A stretch of 64,000 nt of DNA, taken from positions 310,001 through 374,000 of the forward strand of contig NZ_QHKZ01000005.1 of assembly GCF_003194585.1 (NCBI RefSeq), given 5' to 3'. The DNA is from Nocardioides daejeonensis. GTDB taxonomy: Bacteria > Actinomycetota > Actinomycetes > Propionibacteriales > Nocardioidaceae. The notes under the pieces are model-generated. The model was not told where the DNA came from. It did not search any database and saw only the letters and a list, made by a program, of their open reading frames with translations. How positions within the stretch are numbered: position 1 is the stretch's first letter; the number at the start of each line of letters is the position of its first letter. The position numbers were made by a program, and so were the translations under genes. Shown piece by piece: positions 42,038 through 49,678 of the stretch.

Positions 42038-43393
42038 ATGACGCAGCCCGGTATGTCGCCCAGCACCTCGGGCCTGGTCCGGGTCACCGTGGCCTCGGGC
42101 AGTCGCCGGATCGACCTGGTGCTTCCGGGGGCGGTCCCGGTCGCTGAGCTGGCACCTGAGCTCGCTCGCGGTGTCGGGCTGCTCGATGCCGCCACCGTGC
42201 ATGGCGGCTACCACCTCACCGCGCCCGACGGCCGCCGACTCTCCGGCGATGCCGGCCTGATCCTCCAGGGCATCGAGGACGGCGCACTGCTGACCGTCGG
42301 CGCCGGGGTCAACGACGCGGCGCCACGCGTCTACGACGACGTGGTGGAGGCGATGGCAGACGCGGTGGAGCGCGACCTGCGTCCGTGGTCGCCGGCCGCC
42401 GGACGTCGTACCGCGCTCACCACGGCGACCGGGCTCCTGCTGGTCGGTGCGTTCGCTCTGCTCCTGCAGCGTGAGTCGGTGCTGGGCGCCGCCGCTGCCG
42501 CGGTGACGGCCTTCCTGCTGATCGTCGGAGGCATCACCTTGAGCCGGGCGCAACGGGAGCGCGAGGCCGCCGTCTGCCTCGCCTGGCTCGGCACCGGGTA
42601 CGCCGCCGTCGCCGCGGTCATGGCCGTCTCCGACCATCCACTGACCGACCCGGTCACCCTCGCCGCAGGCGGAGGGGGAGCGCTGGTGGCGGGGCTGGTC
42701 GGTTTGGTCGGCCTCGACGCCGGGCGAGTGCTGCTCATCCCGGCCGTCGTGGTGGGCAGCATCCTGGCGGCCTGCGGCCTGGTGATGGACGCCGCTGGAG
42801 TCGACGAGGTCGCCGAGGCGTTCACCATCGTGCTGGTGGTCGTCGTGATCGCCGGCAGCCTGCTCCCCTGGCTCGCGCTCAGCTCGACCCGCACCCGCGT
42901 GGCCCAGGTCTACTCCACCGAAGACATCACGGCGGAGCCGCTGCCGATCCACGCCGACCAGGTCCGCCAGGACGCCCAGATCGGCCACGAGCTGCTACTC
43001 GCGGTCTCGGTCACCGTCGGGGCGCTGCTGGTGCTGATCGCGCCGATGGCGGTCTCCCTGGGGCTCTTCGGGAGCCTGGTCGTCGTCGCCGGGTGTGCCG
43101 TGGTGATGCTGCGCACTCGCCAGTACCGCTCGGGCAGCCACGTCCTGGTGGGCCTGGCCTCCGGCGTGCTCGGGCTCCTGGTGGCGGCGCTGTCGATCCT
43201 GGTCGTGCATCCGGACTGGCGGCCCTCGCTGGCCGTGGTGCTTGCGGCGACCGGCGCGCTGCTGCTGGCCTCGACCCTGGTGCCGAGCACGGAGTCGGTC
43301 CGGCGCGGCCGTGTCGGCGACGTCGCCGAGGTGGTCGCGCTTGTCGCGTTGCTGCCCCTGCTCCTGGTCGCCCTCGGTGTGGTCGGCGGCTGA
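42038..43393 (+). CDS. eccD: ESX membrane component EccD (second of two)
   Basis: The product is 451 residues. A ubiquitin-like (YukD) domain covers about 10-90 (LVRVTVASGSRRIDLVLPGAVPVAELAPEL, ending LEDGALLTVGAG-like). About eleven membrane helices follow, from about 130 to 450, with a cytosolic loop TRVAQVYSTEDITAEPLPIHADQV typical of EccD. It is the more canonical EccD here. Its stop overlaps the eccB start by one base, so both belong to one transcript. Confidence 0.88.
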   Translation: MTQPGMSPSTSGLVRVTVASGSRRIDLVLPGAVPVAELAPELARGVGLLDAATVHGGYHLTAPDGRRLSGDAGLILQGIEDGALLTVGAGVNDAAPRVYDDVVEAMADAVERDLRPWSPAAGRRTALTTATGLLLVGAFALLLQRESVLGAAAAAVTAFLLIVGGITLSRAQREREAAVCLAWLGTGYAAVAAVMAVSDHPLTDPVTLAAGGGGALVAGLVGLVGLDAGRVLLIPAVVVGSILAACGLVMDAAGVDEVAEAFTIVLVVVVIAGSLLPWLALSSTRTRVAQVYSTEDITAEPLPIHADQVRQDAQIGHELLLAVSVTVGALLVLIAPMAVSLGLFGSLVVVAGCAVVMLRTRQYRSGSHVLVGLASGVLGLLVAALSILVVHPDWRPSLAVVLAATGALLLASTLVPSTESVRRGRVGDVAEVVALVALLPLLLVALGVVGG

Positions 43394-44781
43394 TGGCCAG
43401 CAAACGGGATCTCGTCGAGGCGCACGCCTTCAGCCGCCGCCGCCTGGTCACCGCCTTCCTGAGCGGAGCCCCGGGCGGCCGTGAGGTGGAGCCGGTCCGT
43501 CAGGGCCGCGCGCTGGTCGGAGGAATCGCGCTCTCGGTCCTGTTGCTGGCCGGTGCCGCGATCGCCGGCTTCTTCAAGACGCCGACGCCGGCGGACTGGC
43601 GTGATGCCGGCATCATCGTGGGGGAGCGCAACACCACCTACGTCATCCTGGAGGACGGCGCTCCACCCTTGCGCCTGGTCAACGTGACCTCGGGAATGCT
43701 GCTGCTCGGCAACGACGTCCAGCTGCGTTCAGTCGCGCAGGAGGAGATCAACAAGGCGGCCTCTGACCGGTTCATCGGAATCTTCGGGGCCCCCGACGAT
43801 CCTCCGGCCGCGGACGACCTCGTCGACAGTGGGTGGACGGCGTGTGTGGCCGACGCCGGTGGGATGCGGCTGCGCATCGATGATGCGGCGACCGCGACGC
43901 CCGCACCGACCGGTGCGTTCTTCGCCCATGGCCCAGGCAAGGACTCCCACTACCTGGTGGTGGAGGGCGAGGGTGGCGCCCACCGGCTGCCGTTGCCGCG
44001 CGGCCAGCGCGTGCGCAACGACCTGGCAAGCGCACTGCGAGGGGTTCCCGACCTCGGCGAGGTCCCGGCCACGTGGCTGGACCTGTTGCCGGTCGGGGAT
44101 GCCCTGACCGAGGAGACCTTCCCGGTCCGGACCTTCGGGGAGCCCGCCTCGTGGGCCCGCGAGGGTTCGCCTACGGTCGGTCAGGTCGTCTCCGTCAACG
44201 GGCAGCGTCAGTTGATCGGTGACGACGGGCCGATGCCGCTCGACGCCTTCGCGGAGGCCATCTACCGGACCTTGCTCGATGCACCCGAGGCGACCAGCAG
44301 CGGACCGCTCGGAGTCGCGCCGATCCCCGTGCCGGCCACCTGGCCGGCGCAACTGCCCGAGGCTACCGACGTCGACGCAGACGATGACGGCACTGCCGAG
44401 GGCTGCCTGGTGCTTGACGCGGCGCCGGGTCGCGCTGCGGTGAGCCGGCTCGCCGTCTCACCTGCGCCGCCGGCCAGTGCCGCCGAGACGGGCGGACGCA
44501 CCCGGGTCGACGTCGCTGTCGGCCGGGGTGCCTACGTGCTCAGCGCCGACCATGGCGCTCGCGCCGGCGGCCAGCCGTGGCTGATCGACCGCTGGGGGCG
44601 CCGCTATGCACTCGGCGGGCCGGCCGGCGACACGGCGGAGCGCCTGGGCTATGGAGGGCACGAGCCGGTCACTGTCCCCGACGCTTGGCTCGAGCTGGTG
44701 AGCGACTGCGGCCCCGAGCTCTCCCAGCAACTGGCTCTCGGGGTCCCGGACCTGTCGCAGCAGCAGTCGTCATGCGAGTAG
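43393..44781 (+). CDS. eccB: ESX membrane component EccB
   Basis: The product is 462 residues; TGATG overlap fixes the start. The N-terminal cytosolic segment (ASKRDLVEAHAFSRRRLVTAFLSG) and one membrane helix at about 42-60 are followed by a large outside domain with repeats (GIIVGERNTTYVILED, LLLGNDVQLRSVAQ, RWGRRYALGG) and paired Cys, as in EccB. It belongs to the outer part of the ESX complex. Only a single-pass anchor is present, as expected. Its C-terminus overlaps mycP by ten bases. Confidence 0.92.
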   Translation: MASKRDLVEAHAFSRRRLVTAFLSGAPGGREVEPVRQGRALVGGIALSVLLLAGAAIAGFFKTPTPADWRDAGIIVGERNTTYVILEDGAPPLRLVNVTSGMLLLGNDVQLRSVAQEEINKAASDRFIGIFGAPDDPPAADDLVDSGWTACVADAGGMRLRIDDAATATPAPTGAFFAHGPGKDSHYLVVEGEGGAHRLPLPRGQRVRNDLASALRGVPDLGEVPATWLDLLPVGDALTEETFPVRTFGEPASWAREGSPTVGQVVSVNGQRQLIGDDGPMPLDAFAEAIYRTLLDAPEATSSGPLGVAPIPVPATWPAQLPEATDVDADDDGTAEGCLVLDAAPGRAAVSRLAVSPAPPASAAETGGRTRVDVAVGRGAYVLSADHGARAGGQPWLIDRWGRRYALGGPAGDTAERLGYGGHEPVTVPDAWLELVSDCGPELSQQLALGVPDLSQQQSSCE

Positions 44782-46064
44782 CCGCCACCGCCCCCTCGGG
44801 GCGGCGCGGTCGCCGCCTCCTGTTGCCCGGCCTGGTGCTGCTCACCTCGCAGCTGTGGGTGAGTCCGGCTACGGCCGATGTCGACGAGGACGAGGTGTGT
44901 GTCGTCGTACGCCCGGAGGGCGACTACCAGAGCCGGCCGCCGGACGCAGAGTCGTCGTCGGCGATCGCCGAGCCGTTGCGACTTGCCGAGGCGCACGGCT
45001 GGGCCACGGGCAAGGGGATCGGGGTGGCCGTCCTCGACACGGGTGTCGACCCGGCGGCGTCGACGCACCTCAGCATGCGGAGCCCGGTGAGCGTTCCCGG
45101 AGTGCAACGCAAGCTGTACGACGGGCACGGCACCTGGGTTGCCGGCCTGGTCGCCGGTCACGCCGAGGGCGAGGTGCTCGGCGTGGCGCCGGCCGCCCAT
45201 GTCGTGCCCATCCGGGTGGCCGACGGCGGCCGCGAGCTGGTGGAGAGCTACAGCTCCCAGGTCGCGTTGACCGGCGTGACCGCAGACAACATCGCACGCG
45301 GGATCCGCGAGGCACTCGCTCGCCGCAGGGCGCAGAACATCCGCGTCATCAACATCTCGTTGTCGGTGCGTGAGGAGAGCCCGGCGCTGGAGCGGGCGGT
45401 GCGCGCTGCCGGCAAGGCGGGCGTGCTGGTCGTGGCGGCGGCCGGCAACCGCCCCCAGCCGGAGGCCGGGGCAACGGGCCCCGACGAGGATGCCTTCCAG
45501 CCCGGCGAGGACCGGGTGCCCTTCCCCGCGCGCTACGACGACGTGCTCGCGGTCACTGCGCTGGCGCCGGACCTCAGCCTGGCTCCCTCCTACGTCGAGA
45601 CCGGTCCGGGTGTCGACGTCGCGGCGCCGGTCGTGGGAGCGAAGACCGTGGGTGCTGAGGGGCAGACCTGCCTCCTGCCCAGCGTCGCCACCAGCTGGGC
45701 GACCGCCGAGGTCAGCGGCCTGGCCGCCCTCGTCTTCGAGCGCTACCCCGACCTCACTGCCGCTCAGGTGCGCACCCGCATCGAGGCGACTGCTCGCGGC
45801 GTCACCTCGGCCCATGCCCTCGACGGCCACGGGATGGTGCAGCCGGTGGCCGCCCTCACCGCCGAGCTCGACATCGGCCGCGACGGGCGGCTCGTCAGGG
45901 GCGAGCCCGAGGTCGAGACGGTGCCTCCGTTGCGCGCGCCCGTTGCGGCGGAGGACGAGCTGGCGGACGCTCGCCGGCAGTTCCGTTGGTGGGGGCTCTT
46001 CGCCGGTGGCGCGCTGGTGCTCGCCCTGCTGCTGCGACCGCTGGCCCGTCGACAGCAGCGCTGA
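44772..46064 (+). CDS. mycP: mycosin, subtilisin-like ESX protease MycP
   Basis: The product is 430 residues. A signal peptide spans about 12-36 (LLLPGLVLLTSQLWVSPATA). The subtilase triad is complete: Asp89 in VAVLDTG, His119 in DGHGTWVAG, Ser308 in ATSWATAEVSG, with Asn226 in AAAGN for the oxyanion hole. A C-terminal helix near 403-424 anchors it in the membrane. Mycosins are needed for ESX function and stabilise the complex. It is the last gene of the locus; no EccE follows. Confidence 0.93.
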   Translation: MRVAATAPSGRRGRRLLLPGLVLLTSQLWVSPATADVDEDEVCVVVRPEGDYQSRPPDAESSSAIAEPLRLAEAHGWATGKGIGVAVLDTGVDPAASTHLSMRSPVSVPGVQRKLYDGHGTWVAGLVAGHAEGEVLGVAPAAHVVPIRVADGGRELVESYSSQVALTGVTADNIARGIREALARRRAQNIRVINISLSVREESPALERAVRAAGKAGVLVVAAAGNRPQPEAGATGPDEDAFQPGEDRVPFPARYDDVLAVTALAPDLSLAPSYVETGPGVDVAAPVVGAKTVGAEGQTCLLPSVATSWATAEVSGLAALVFERYPDLTAAQVRTRIEATARGVTSAHALDGHGMVQPVAALTAELDIGRDGRLVRGEPEVETVPPLRAPVAAEDELADARRQFRWWGLFAGGALVLALLLRPLARRQQR

Positions 46065-46141
46065 GACGCCAGCTTCGTCCGGTCGAGAAACCACAGCTCA
46101 CGGCTGTTGCCGGCGTACGCACGACTGCGTCCAGAAAGAGA

Positions 46142-46234
46142 AAGGCCCCTCGTGCACCCGGTAGAGCCCGCCTGCCCTTGCTGCCTTCCGGCCCTGGGGG
46201 AGTTCAGCGAGATGCCGCCGCACGAGGGGTTGCC
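46142..46234 (-). ncRNA. ffs: small bacterial signal recognition particle RNA
   Basis: Read on the minus strand, the sequence has the conserved apical core of the SRP RNA (GGCCGGAAGGCAGCAAGGGC) between a long hairpin whose closing arms are CCCCTCGTGC (46146-46155, plus strand) and GCACGAGGGG (46220-46229). Length of about 93 bases is the short type usual in actinobacteria. A minus-strand TAGAGT (46238-46243) could be its -10 element. Ends are approximate. Confidence 0.92.
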
Positions 46235-46391
46235 CCAACTCTAGACGATCTCCCGGAGCCACCCCACCTCCGGCTCCCTCCGCGACGGCCACGTCATGCT
46301 TTTCGCTCGCGTCGGCTCGCTGAACGCATGACGTCCGACGGCGGGGTGGGCGGATTTCATCCGTACGACGCCCACAGGTAGGCTCCTCCGC

Positions 46392-46479
46392 GGAGGTATC
46401 GCCTAGTGGCCTATGGCGCTCGCTTGGAAAGCGGGTTGGGTTAACGCCCTCGGGGGTTCGAATCCCCCTACCTCCGCCA
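46392..46479 (+). tRNA. tRNA-Ser (anticodon GGA)
   Basis: The acceptor stem GGAGGTA (46392-46398) pairs with TACCTCC (46469-46475), then G and an encoded CCA. The anticodon GGA is at 46436-46438 in the loop TTGGAAA. The long variable arm (about 46442-46452) is typical of tRNA-Ser. The T-arm GGGGGTTCGAATCCCCC is intact. It reads UCC and UCU. Confidence 0.96.
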
Positions 46480-46597
46480 TCGGAACCGTCGTCCGGAATC
46501 GGGCGGCGGTTCTCTGCTTCTCCGGGCGGGAGGTGCGCTGGCCCTCAGCAGCGTGGTCGCGGACCGTGCGAGACTCGGCCGCCGAAGGAGGTGCCGC

Positions 46598-47209
46598 GTG
46601 GTGTACGTGAAGGCGACGGAGCGGGAGCAGCAGATCGTCGCTGCCGCGATCCGGGTCCTGGAGGAGGTGGGGGTGCCCGGCGCCACGATGCGTGCGGTGG
46701 CTGCTGCGGCAGACGTGCCGCTGGGCACGCTGCACTACGTCTTCCCTTCCAAGGATCAGCTCCTGGCGGCGGTCATCAGCACCGTGGTCGAGGAAGTCGC
46801 TGCCTCGCTGCGGTCCGAGGTCTCCCCCGAACACGGGCTGGAGCACGCGCTCAGACACGGCGTCACGCTCTTCTGGGAGGAGTTGCTCGCGAACCGGGTG
46901 GGTCTGCAGATCATGCAGTACGAGCTAGCGATGTATTCGGCGCGCAGCGATCGCGGTGGTGCGCTGGCCCGACTCGCGTTCCAGCGCTACACCGCGTTGC
47001 TGGCCGAGCTCTGCGAAGAGGCAGCGCGGGCTTCGGGGGAGCGGTGCGCGGTGGGGTTCGACGTGCTCGGACGCCTGCTGCTGGCCGTCCAGGACGGCCT
47101 CATCATCCAATACATCGCGTGCCCCGACGCTGATCGGGTGCGGGGTGACACCGCGTACGCCGTCGACATGGTGCTGCGGCTCGCGGACCCACGGCCGGCC
47201 GAGGGATAG
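46598..47209 (+). CDS. TetR-family regulator
   Basis: The product is 203 residues from GTG 46598, chosen because AAGGAGGTG precedes it; GTG codons at 46601 and 46607 are alternatives. The helix-turn-helix is ATMRAVAAAADVPLGTLHYVF at about 30-50, and the rest is a helical ligand domain. It is followed by a 28-bp perfect-arm palindrome and an amine-oxidase-like gene on the same strand, so it probably represses that gene. Confidence 0.86.
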   Translation: MVYVKATEREQQIVAAAIRVLEEVGVPGATMRAVAAAADVPLGTLHYVFPSKDQLLAAVISTVVEEVAASLRSEVSPEHGLEHALRHGVTLFWEELLANRVGLQIMQYELAMYSARSDRGGALARLAFQRYTALLAELCEEAARASGERCAVGFDVLGRLLLAVQDGLIIQYIACPDADRVRGDTAYAVDMVLRLADPRPAEG

Positions 47210-47270
47210 CGCCGGGAGGACCGCTCGCCCCGGCACCCGGGCGGGCTTGTGGTCGACCGGCGCTGCGGCG

Positions 47271-47304
47271 TACGCTCTTAAGTCGGACGGACGTCCGACT
47301 TAAG
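47271..47304 (+). promoter_or_regulatory. -10 element and TetR-type operator of the amine-oxidase gene
   Basis: TACGCT (47271-47276) is followed at once by a palindrome at 47277-47304: arms CTTAAGTCGGAC and its complement, with GGAC between. The operator covers the expected start of transcription and its last bases are part of the AAGGAG ribosome site of the gene at 47313. A bound repressor would block RNA polymerase here. Confidence 0.75.
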
Positions 47305-47312
47305 GAGTCAGG

Positions 47313-48611
47313 ATGGACAAGACGACGGTGGTCGTGGTGGGGGCCGGGTTGTCCGGGCTGGTCGCCGCCCGCGAACTGGTCAGCGCTGGCGTGGACGTGG
47401 TCGTCGCCGAGGCCGCTGATCGGGTTGGCGGGCGGACCCTCGCGGAGACGTCGGTGCTGGGCTCGCGACTCGACCTCGGCGGCACCTGGATCGGCCACGA
47501 CCATCACCGGGTGACCGAGCTGGCTGCGGAGCTCGGCGCCACCGTCTTCCCGATGCACACCGGAGCGCTTCCGCTGGTGACCGACGGCGCACGTCGTACG
47601 ACGCCACTCGTCCGAGCCGGCCTGCCGGCCGGTGCGGCGCTCGCGCTCCTGGCGCTCGCCGCTCGACGCGAGTCACGCGCGACGTGGCAGGACCTGACCG
47701 TCGCGTCCTGGCTGGGCCGCGTCCCGGGCCGGAGCGCCCGGCGGTTGCTCGAGGTGCTCACGCAGGTCTCGTGGACCACGGACCCTGATCGGCTCTCGGC
47801 GCGGACCATGATCGACCTGATCTCCCGGCAAGGTGGACTGCGCACGATGCTGTCGACGCGCGGAGGCGCTCAGGACTCCTTGGTGGCGGAGGGGGTCGGC
47901 ACGCTCGCTGAGCGGATCGCCGACGAGCTCGGCGAACGCGTGCGCCTGGCACACCGGGTCACCCGCATCGTGCGCGCACCGGAGGGGATCACGCTGGAGA
48001 CGGAGGGCGGCGGGCTCCGCGCTGCTCGCGTCATCGTCACGGTACCGCCGCCGGTGGCCGCGCGGATCGTGCACGATCCGCCCCTCCCGCCCCGGCGCGC
48101 GGCGTTGGAGCAGGGCACCTATCTGGGCACCGTCCACAAGGCGATCGCCGTCTACGAGCGGCCCTTCTGGCGGGAGCGGCGGGGCGGCGAGCTGCTCCTC
48201 CTGGGCAGGCCGGGCGGAGCGGTCTTCGACACCAGTCCACCGGGCGGCCCCGGCCATCTCACCCTGCTCTTCGGTGGTGCCGAGGCGCGCGCCCTGGACG
48301 CGCTGGAGGGCGGGGTTCGGCGGACCCGGGTCCTCGATGCGCTCGAGCCCCACCTCGGTTCGGAGGTACGCCGCTACGCGGGGTGGCATGAGAAGTCGTG
48401 GCACCTCGACGAGTACGCGGGAGGAGGCTACGTGGTGCTCCCCGCTCCGGGCGCCACCGACGGCAGGTACGACCTCGCCTCCGAGCCGGTCGACGGCATC
48501 CACTGGGCGGGGGCGGAGACAGCGGTGGACCATCCGGGCTATCTCGACGGCGCGATCGAGTCCGGCCGCCGTGCGGCGCGCACGGTGCTTGCCGAGCTTG
48601 GCGGCGGGTGA
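47313..48611 (+). CDS. flavin-containing amine-oxidase-like protein
   Basis: The product is 432 residues. An FAD dinucleotide fold opens it (VVVVGAGLSGLVAARELV), with EAADRVGGRT as the second FAD contact and GIHWAGAETAVDHPGYLDGAIESGRRAA at the C-terminus, the pattern of the monoamine-oxidase family. No covalent-FAD Cys motif is visible, so FAD is probably not covalent. The substrate is unknown. Control by the upstream TetR suggests an inducible detoxification or catabolic role. Confidence 0.85.
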   Translation: MDKTTVVVVGAGLSGLVAARELVSAGVDVVVAEAADRVGGRTLAETSVLGSRLDLGGTWIGHDHHRVTELAAELGATVFPMHTGALPLVTDGARRTTPLVRAGLPAGAALALLALAARRESRATWQDLTVASWLGRVPGRSARRLLEVLTQVSWTTDPDRLSARTMIDLISRQGGLRTMLSTRGGAQDSLVAEGVGTLAERIADELGERVRLAHRVTRIVRAPEGITLETEGGGLRAARVIVTVPPPVAARIVHDPPLPPRRAALEQGTYLGTVHKAIAVYERPFWRERRGGELLLLGRPGGAVFDTSPPGGPGHLTLLFGGAEARALDALEGGVRRTRVLDALEPHLGSEVRRYAGWHEKSWHLDEYAGGGYVVLPAPGATDGRYDLASEPVDGIHWAGAETAVDHPGYLDGAIESGRRAARTVLAELGGG

Positions 48612-48666
48612 GTCGGAGAAGCGGGTGCGGTGCGGCGGAGTGACGCCGGCTGTCGACAGTGCCGAC

Positions 48667-48672
48667 TATCCT
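48667..48672 (+). promoter_or_regulatory. -10 element for leaderless lipoprotein mRNA
   Basis: TATCCT lies seven bases ahead of ATG 48680, and no ribosome site precedes the ATG. Confidence 0.5.
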
Positions 48673-48679
48673 CACGGCC

Positions 48680-49633
48680 ATGCGTCTCCGCCTGCTCACT
48701 GCCGCCGCGCTCACCGGTGTGCTCGCGCTCACCGGGTGTGGCGGTGGCGAGCAGCTGGTCGAGGAGGAGCCGACCTCGGCGGCGAGCGGCTCCGCGCCCG
48801 AGGGCGATGCCCCGGGGGCCGTCGTACCCTCCGATCTCGCCTCGCTGGTCGACGAATACAACAAGTCGGCGCCCCCGGTGACCGACGCGAGCGCGGAGGC
48901 GCCTCCGGAGACGGTGAAGCTCGGTGCCGATGTGGGCTGGCCGCAGTGCCCCGAGGGGGTCGGCATCCCGGAGAAGCAGGGCCAGGGGCAGCCGATGCCC
49001 GACGCGGACTCGGAGTTCGTGATCATCGGGCTCACCAACAGCCCGTCGTTCACCCGCAATCCCTGCATCGAGGAGCAGGTGGCCTGGGCACAGGAGCGTG
49101 ATCTCTGGATCGGCGCCTACTCGGTGGTCAGCTTCCCGCGGCAGGAGGAGATCGAGGAGTACGGCGGCACCGGCCCGTGGGACGGCAGCTCTGATCTGGG
49201 CGCGCTGCGCAACGTGGGGTACGCCGCTGCGCGCTACAACGCGGCCACGCTGCGGAAGCTGCGACTCGACGTACCGCTGGTGTGGATCGACGTCGAGCCT
49301 GTGCCGAAGTTCGACTGGAGCGAAGACAAGGCGGCCAACGCGGCGGTGATCGTCGGCATGGCGCGGGGGTACCGAGAGACCGGCTACCGGATCGGCGCCT
49401 ACTCGCTGCCGTCGATGTGGTCCGCGATCGCCGGTGATCTCCGGCTCTACGCGCCCGAGTGGCGCCCTGCGGGGGACCGGGGCCAGGGAGAGGCCGAGAG
49501 CCGCTGTGGCGAGGGCTGGTCGTTCCAGGGCGGCAACGCGGTCCTGGTGCAGTGGGTCGAGGACGGCCGGGACCACAACGTGCCCTGCCCGGGCGTCGAG
49601 CTCGAGCCGGAGCGCTGGTTCTTCCGCTACTGA
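48680..49633 (+). CDS. lipoprotein with GH25/DUF1906-like barrel (tentative)
   Basis: The product is 317 residues. The signal peptide ends in a lipobox (LALTGC, Cys at 20). An Ala/Ser/Glu-rich linker runs to about 65. The folded part has GADVGWPQCP, FVIIGLTNSPSFTRNPCIEEQVAWA, WIGAYSVVSFP, PLVWIDVEPV and ETGYRIGAYSLP, which read like alternating strands of a TIM barrel in the GH25/DUF1906 group; the acidic VWIDVEP strand would hold the catalytic residues. Activity against cell wall is a guess. An in-frame GTG at 48659 would place extra residues before the signal peptide. Confidence 0.65.
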   Translation: MRLRLLTAAALTGVLALTGCGGGEQLVEEEPTSAASGSAPEGDAPGAVVPSDLASLVDEYNKSAPPVTDASAEAPPETVKLGADVGWPQCPEGVGIPEKQGQGQPMPDADSEFVIIGLTNSPSFTRNPCIEEQVAWAQERDLWIGAYSVVSFPRQEEIEEYGGTGPWDGSSDLGALRNVGYAAARYNAATLRKLRLDVPLVWIDVEPVPKFDWSEDKAANAAVIVGMARGYRETGYRIGAYSLPSMWSAIAGDLRLYAPEWRPAGDRGQGEAESRCGEGWSFQGGNAVLVQWVEDGRDHNVPCPGVELEPERWFFRY

Positions 49634-49665
49634 GCCTGCCGCTACCTCTTGTCGGTGGGGCTGGC

Positions 49666-49671
49666 TAGGGT
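49666..49671 (+). promoter_or_regulatory. -10 element for leaderless dnaX mRNA
   Basis: TAGGGT ends seven bases before the GTG start at 49679. No ribosome site is seen. Confidence 0.45.
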
Positions 49672-49678
49672 TCACAGA

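Noticed and set aside
46392..46479. Integration site or integrase at the tRNA-Ser gene
   Set aside because: No integrase, no repeat of the tRNA 3' end and no change of composition downstream were seen.
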